From: Fimbriiglobus sp.
GTDB lineage: Bacteria; Planctomycetota; Planctomycetia; Gemmatales; Gemmataceae
Direction: 5' to 3'
NCBI GenBank assembly: GCA_025352585.1
Contig: JANXTD010000489.1
Location: 1 to 8,835 of the forward strand
DNA length: 8,835 nt
Of the stretch, positions 6,067 to 8,835 are shown one piece after another. Made by a program: the position numbers and the translations under genes. The number at the start of each line of letters is the position of its first letter. The first letter of the stretch is position 1. A model generated the notes under the pieces. It did no database searches. It had not been told where the DNA came from and worked only from the letters and a program-made list of their open reading frames with translations.

Positions 6067-7548
6067 ATGAGCGAGCGCAACGGCGTCATGATGCAGTTCT
6101 TCCACTGGTACAGCCCCGCCGACGGCACGCTGTGGGACGATGTCGCGGCCAAGGCCACGGAGTTGGCTACGGCCGGGATCGACGCCCTGTGGCTGCCGCC
6201 CGCCTCGAAGGCGACCGACGGCGCGACGGGGGTCGGCTACGGCGTCTACGACCTGTACGACCTCGGGGAGTTCGACCAGAAGGGGACGGTCCGCACCAAG
6301 TACGGCGACCGCGGCGCTTACCTCAACGCCGTCAAGACGCTGCAAGCGGCAGGGGTCCACGTCTACGCCGACATCGTGCTCAACCACCGCATGGGGGCCG
6401 ACGCCTTCGAGCCGGTCCTGGCGTCGCCGTTCCCCGGCGACGACCGCCGCAACCCCAAAGGCCCGCCGCTGGAAATTCAGGCGGCGACGGTGTTCACCTT
6501 CCCCGGCCGCGGCAAGGTCCACTCCGACTTCGAGTGGCGTTGGCGGCACTTCGACGGCGTCGATTACGACCACAACCAGCCCGACGACCGCGGCACCGTC
6601 TACCTGTTCGACGGCAAGACCTGGGACGACCAGGTGTCGCTGGAGATGGGTAGCTTCGCGTTCCTGATGGGTGCCGACCTCGACTTCGAGTCGAAGGAGG
6701 TCAACGACGAACTGAACGCCTGGGGCCGCTGGTTCCTCGACACGACCGGGGTCGACGGCTACCGCTTCGACGCGGTCAAGCACATCTCGGCCCCGATCTT
6801 CCCGGCCTGGCTCGAACACATGGAAGCCCACTGCGGCCGCAAGCTGTTCACCGTCGCGGAGTACTGGTCGGGCCACCTGCCGGACCTGCACTGGTTCCTC
6901 GACACCGCCGGGCCGCGCTTCACGGCCTTCGACGTGCCGCTGCACTACAGCTTCCACAACGCCAGTCGGGCCAACGGCAACTACGACATGCGCCGGCTCT
7001 TCGACGGCTCGCTCGTGCAAGAGCGGCCGACGCAAGCCGTGACGTTCGTGACCAACCACGACTCGCAGCCGTTGCAGTCGCTCGAGTCGGTGATCGAGCC
7101 GTGGTTCGTGCCGCTGGCCTATGCGGCGATTCTGCTGCGCCGCGACGGCTACCCCTGCCTGTTCCACCCAGATTACTACGGGGCCGAGTACGAAGACAAG
7201 GGCGGCGACGGCCAGTCGCACAAAGTCACGATGGCGTCGCACCGCGTGCTGATCGACATTTTCCTGGCGGCCCGCCGCGACCACGGCCACGGCGAGCAGG
7301 TCGATTTCCTCGACCACTGGAACCGCGTCGGCTGGGTGAGGCTCGGCAACGAATCGCACCCCAAGGCGCTGGCGGTGCTGATGAGCGACGGCCCCGAGGG
7401 CACGAAGTGGATGCGCGTCGATCGCCCGGCCGGCACGACCTTCCGCGACCGCGCCGGCCACGTGAGTGACGCCGTGACGGTCAACGCCGAGGGCCACGCC
7501 GAGTTCCGCTGCCGCGAGCGCTCGGTGTCGGTCTGGGTCGAGGAGTGA
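6067..7548 (+). CDS. amyA: cytoplasmic alpha-amylase, GH13 family
   Basis: Endo-acting alpha-1,4-glucan hydrolase, 493 residues, close in length and motifs to E. coli cytoplasmic AmyA and the GH13_5 group. The opening [16 protein letters not shown] and [12 protein letters not shown] are typical of that group. Conserved GH13 regions are present: [12 protein letters not shown] (101-112), [10 protein letters not shown] with the nucleophile D235, FTVAEYW with acid/base E265, and [12 protein letters not shown] with transition-state D332. A small domain (about 110-210) and a C-terminal beta domain (from about 400) follow the usual order. There is no signal peptide, so it should act on internal storage glucan or imported maltodextrins. 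The enzyme looks complete and active. It is divergent from the ATPase gene and convergent with lptE (33 bases between stops), so it is probably transcribed alone; no other glycogen gene is in the window. Confidence 0.95.
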   Translation: MSERNGVMMQFFHWYSPADGTLWDDVAAKATELATAGIDALWLPPASKATDGATGVGYGVYDLYDLGEFDQKGTVRTKYGDRGAYLNAVKTLQAAGVHVYADIVLNHRMGADAFEPVLASPFPGDDRRNPKGPPLEIQAATVFTFPGRGKVHSDFEWRWRHFDGVDYDHNQPDDRGTVYLFDGKTWDDQVSLEMGSFAFLMGADLDFESKEVNDELNAWGRWFLDTTGVDGYRFDAVKHISAPIFPAWLEHMEAHCGRKLFTVAEYWSGHLPDLHWFLDTAGPRFTAFDVPLHYSFHNASRANGNYDMRRLFDGSLVQERPTQAVTFVTNHDSQPLQSLESVIEPWFVPLAYAAILLRRDGYPCLFHPDYYGAEYEDKGGDGQSHKVTMASHRVLIDIFLAARRDHGHGEQVDFLDHWNRVGWVRLGNESHPKALAVLMSDGPEGTKWMRVDRPAGTTFRDRAGHVSDAVTVNAEGHAEFRCRERSVSVWVEE

Positions 7549-7581
7549 CCGCTCCCCGATGGGCGGCGGCGGCGGGTCGCA

Positions 7582-8208
7582 CTACCACGGCTGCTCCATC
7601 ATGTTGACGACTTGCCGGGCGATCTGCTTCGCGGCGGCTTGCGTCCCGGTCGCGTTCGTCTCGCCGAGTTCCGGGATCACCCGGCCGAAGCCGGACACCG
7701 TCGAGGGCACGGCCGCCAACTCGGGGCCGGGCGGCGGTGGCGGCTCGCGGCTCGGGTCGAACGGCGCGTCCGGGGCGACGACCGGCGGCCGCACCCCGCC
7801 GCTCAGGTTGCGCGTCTTGCGGTTGTCCCGCCACACCACCTGGCACGAGATCACCACGTCGAACTCGCGCGGCAGGAAGAACAGGCTCGGGCTGCGCACC
7901 AGCTTCGCCACGTTGATCACCGTGCCGATCAACTCCGTGTCGGCCTTGGCCGGGTCGGAGACCACCCGCATCGGCGTGCGGCGGCTGTTCAACTCGCGGA
8001 CGATCTCTTCCGTGATGTCCACCTCGATGCCGCGGTACGGCGTCGTGTGGTAGACCGGGTTCTTGAACACCGGGATGTACACCGTGCGGATGTCCGGGTC
8101 GTACGGCGGGGCCGTCGAGTAGCCCAGCAGCGAGAAGTCCCCGTTGCCCCGGCAGCCGGCGGCGGCGAGCAAGCCCGCGGCAACAACAGCGATCACGATA
8201 CGATGCAT
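7582..8208 (-). CDS. lptE: LptE-like outer-membrane lipoprotein
   Basis: Probable LPS-assembly lipoprotein, 208 residues; in other bacteria LptE plugs the LptD translocon in the outer membrane. The N-terminus MHRIVIAVVAAGLLAAAGC is a lipoprotein signal with acylation at C19. Then come a YIPVFKNPVYH strand (44-54), DITEEIVRELNSR (64-76), ADTELIGTVINVAK (89-102) and FDVVISCQVVW (116-126), matching the alternating strand/helix plan of LptE. Residues 137-183 form a proline-rich insertion before a final helix (190-204, AAAKQIARQV). The frame is open to 8295, but the upstream 29 codons translate a repeat, and ATG 8208 has AAGG 7 bases before it plus the signal sequence, so that start is used. It follows the BamD-like gene on the same strand, which supports an outer-membrane role. 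The family call rests on pattern memory; sequence similarity to proteobacterial LptE is low. Confidence 0.75.
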   Translation of the reverse strand: MHRIVIAVVAAGLLAAAGCRGNGDFSLLGYSTAPPYDPDIRTVYIPVFKNPVYHTTPYRGIEVDITEEIVRELNSRRTPMRVVSDPAKADTELIGTVINVAKLVRSPSLFFLPREFDVVISCQVVWRDNRKTRNLSGGVRPPVVAPDAPFDPSREPPPPPGPELAAVPSTVSGFGRVIPELGETNATGTQAAAKQIARQVVNMMEQPW

Positions 8209-8224
8209 GGCACACCCTTCGGAG

Positions 8225-8312
8225 AGAGTGCAGAGTTCAGAGTGCAAAGTGCAGAATGAGAGCCAAGATTTCGGGCTCCATTCTGCACTTTGCACTCTGC
8301 ACTCTGCACTCT
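8225..8312. repeat. 34-bp inverted repeat built from 7-bp tandem units
   Basis: The left arm (8225-8258) and the reverse complement of the right arm (8279-8312) agree at 33 of 34 bases; the one difference is T versus G in the second unit. Each arm is a run of about five heptamers: GAGTGCA, GAGTTCA, GAGTGCA, AAGTGCA, GAATG. After one unpaired base (8259) the stem continues for five pairs (GAGCC 8260-8264 with GGCTC 8274-8278), leaving a 9-base loop. It fills most of the 111-base gap between the BamD-like stop and the lptE start, and is poorer in GC than its surroundings. It would fold into a very stable hairpin in RNA of either strand. Heptamers break the reading frame, so it is not coding. 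Confidence 0.9.
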
Positions 8313-8319
8313 GGGTTGA

Positions 8320-8835
8320 CTAGTTCGGGTTGCGGATGTCGGCCGGCAGGCTCTGCGGGTTCGCCCACGGGCCGGGGGCCGGGCCGGGCGGCGCGGGGAC
8401 CGGGTCGGTCGGCTTCGGGTCGTCGTTGTCGGCCGGCCGCACGCCCAGGACCACGCGGTCCCACTCGTTGGCCACCCGCTTGCCCCACGACGGCCGCGGC
8501 TTGACCCCGGCGGCGCGGTCGGCCTCGGCCTGCGCCCGCAGCGGCTCCAGGGCGACCATGCGGGCCTTCGCCAACTCCGCCGGCTTCGTGCCGGGGTGCT
8601 GGCGGCAGACGAGTTCGTAGTAGAAGTACGCCGACGCCGGGTGGTTGGTCCGCTCGTAGTACTCGCCGTAACGCAGGTACTTCGTGGCGAGCTGCATCCG
8701 CACGGCGTACTTCTGCCGGCTGATCATCTCGCGCTTGTCCGGGTCGGTGCTGTAGCCGGGGATCGTCGCCTCGGCGTGGTGGATCAGTTGCAGCGCCTCG
8801 CTGGCCTTGCCCGAGTCGTAGACCGGCCCGCCGGT
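8320..8835 (-). CDS. BamD/YfiO-like TPR protein, C-terminal part (runs off the right edge)
   Basis: The last 171 residues of a protein whose start lies beyond the right edge; the frame is open from 8835 to TAG at 8320-8322. It begins TGGPVYDSGKASEAL and contains a tetratricopeptide-like region: YAVRMQLATKYLRYGEYYER, then AYFYYELVCRQHPGTKPAELAKARM, with the Y, A and P spacing of TPR helices. This fits the BamD/YfiO family, outer-membrane lipoproteins that help insert beta-barrel proteins, though a general TPR protein is possible. From about residue 130 of the visible part the tail is rich in P, D and A (KPTDPVPAPPGPAPGPW) and probably disordered; this is longer than in proteobacterial BamD. 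It lies upstream of lptE on the same strand, 111 bases away, and is probably in the same outer-membrane biogenesis unit. The ATG at 8727 is internal and not the start. Confidence 0.7.
   Translation of the reverse strand, partial: TGGPVYDSGKASEALQLIHHAEATIPGYSTDPDKREMISRQKYAVRMQLATKYLRYGEYYERTNHPASAYFYYELVCRQHPGTKPAELAKARMVALEPLRAQAEADRAAGVKPRPSWGKRVANEWDRVVLGVRPADNDDPKPTDPVPAPPGPAPGPWANPQSLPADIRNPN

Noticed and set aside
6031..7497. 488-codon open frame antisense to the amylase gene
   Set aside because: It mirrors a well-supported enzyme codon for codon, gives a V/R/A/G-rich peptide with no motifs, and is what GC-saturated third positions produce on the opposite strand.
8209..8295. 29-codon N-terminal extension of lptE
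   Set aside because: It reads through the heptamer repeat and would bury the lipoprotein signal; ATG 8208 has a ribosome binding site and signal peptide.
8225..8312. CRISPR-like array
   Set aside because: The units are 7-bp tandem copies without spacers and arranged as an inverted pair, with no cas gene nearby.

Overview
The window looks like chromosomal DNA of a planctomycete, most probably of the Gemmata group (Gemmataceae). This rests on the very high GC content and near-saturated GC third positions (which also create long spurious antisense ORFs), an LptE-type lipoprotein next to a BamD/YfiO-like TPR protein, an ATP-grasp protein of the sort planctomycetes carry, and short GC-rich intergenic repeats. 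The assignment is inference from gene content, not from a marker gene. I find no phage, transposase, CRISPR, tRNA or rRNA.

Layout, left to right. 1-355: possible tail of an upstream gene, then about 200 bases without a convincing gene. 356-1747 (+): a GT-A-fold glycosyltransferase-like protein. 1802-2188 (-): a small secreted protein of unknown function, convergent with the first gene, with a bulged hairpin between them. 2361-3050 (+): deoxyribose-phosphate aldolase (deoC), divergent from the small secreted protein. 3052-4041 (-): an ATP-grasp ligase, tail to tail with deoC with one base between the stop codons. 4115-5995 (-): a metal P-type ATPase with TPCP and QExxD signatures. 6067-7548 (+): a cytoplasmic GH13 alpha-amylase, divergent from the ATPase. 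7582-8208 (-): LptE-like lipoprotein. 8320-8835 (-): C-terminal part of a BamD-like TPR protein that continues past the right edge. A strong heptamer-built inverted repeat separates the last two.

Functionally the window is a set of small unrelated units. The ATPase and ATP-grasp genes could be co-transcribed (73 bases apart, same strand). The BamD-like and LptE genes form an outer-membrane biogenesis pair. DeoC and the amylase are ordinary carbon-metabolism enzymes. Starts were reassigned for four genes (356, 4041, 5995, 8208). Three genes share an AAGG ribosome-binding site seven bases before the start codon.

I do not see a previously undescribed multi-gene system. The observations most worth follow-up are non-coding: an exact 12-base motif (GCGTAAACTGAC, minus strand) placed 34 and 35 bases before the starts of two unrelated minus-strand genes; a 34-bp inverted repeat made of 7-bp units between the BamD-like gene and lptE; and a dispersed repeat around a GGCGAGCCGG core in two gene-end regions.
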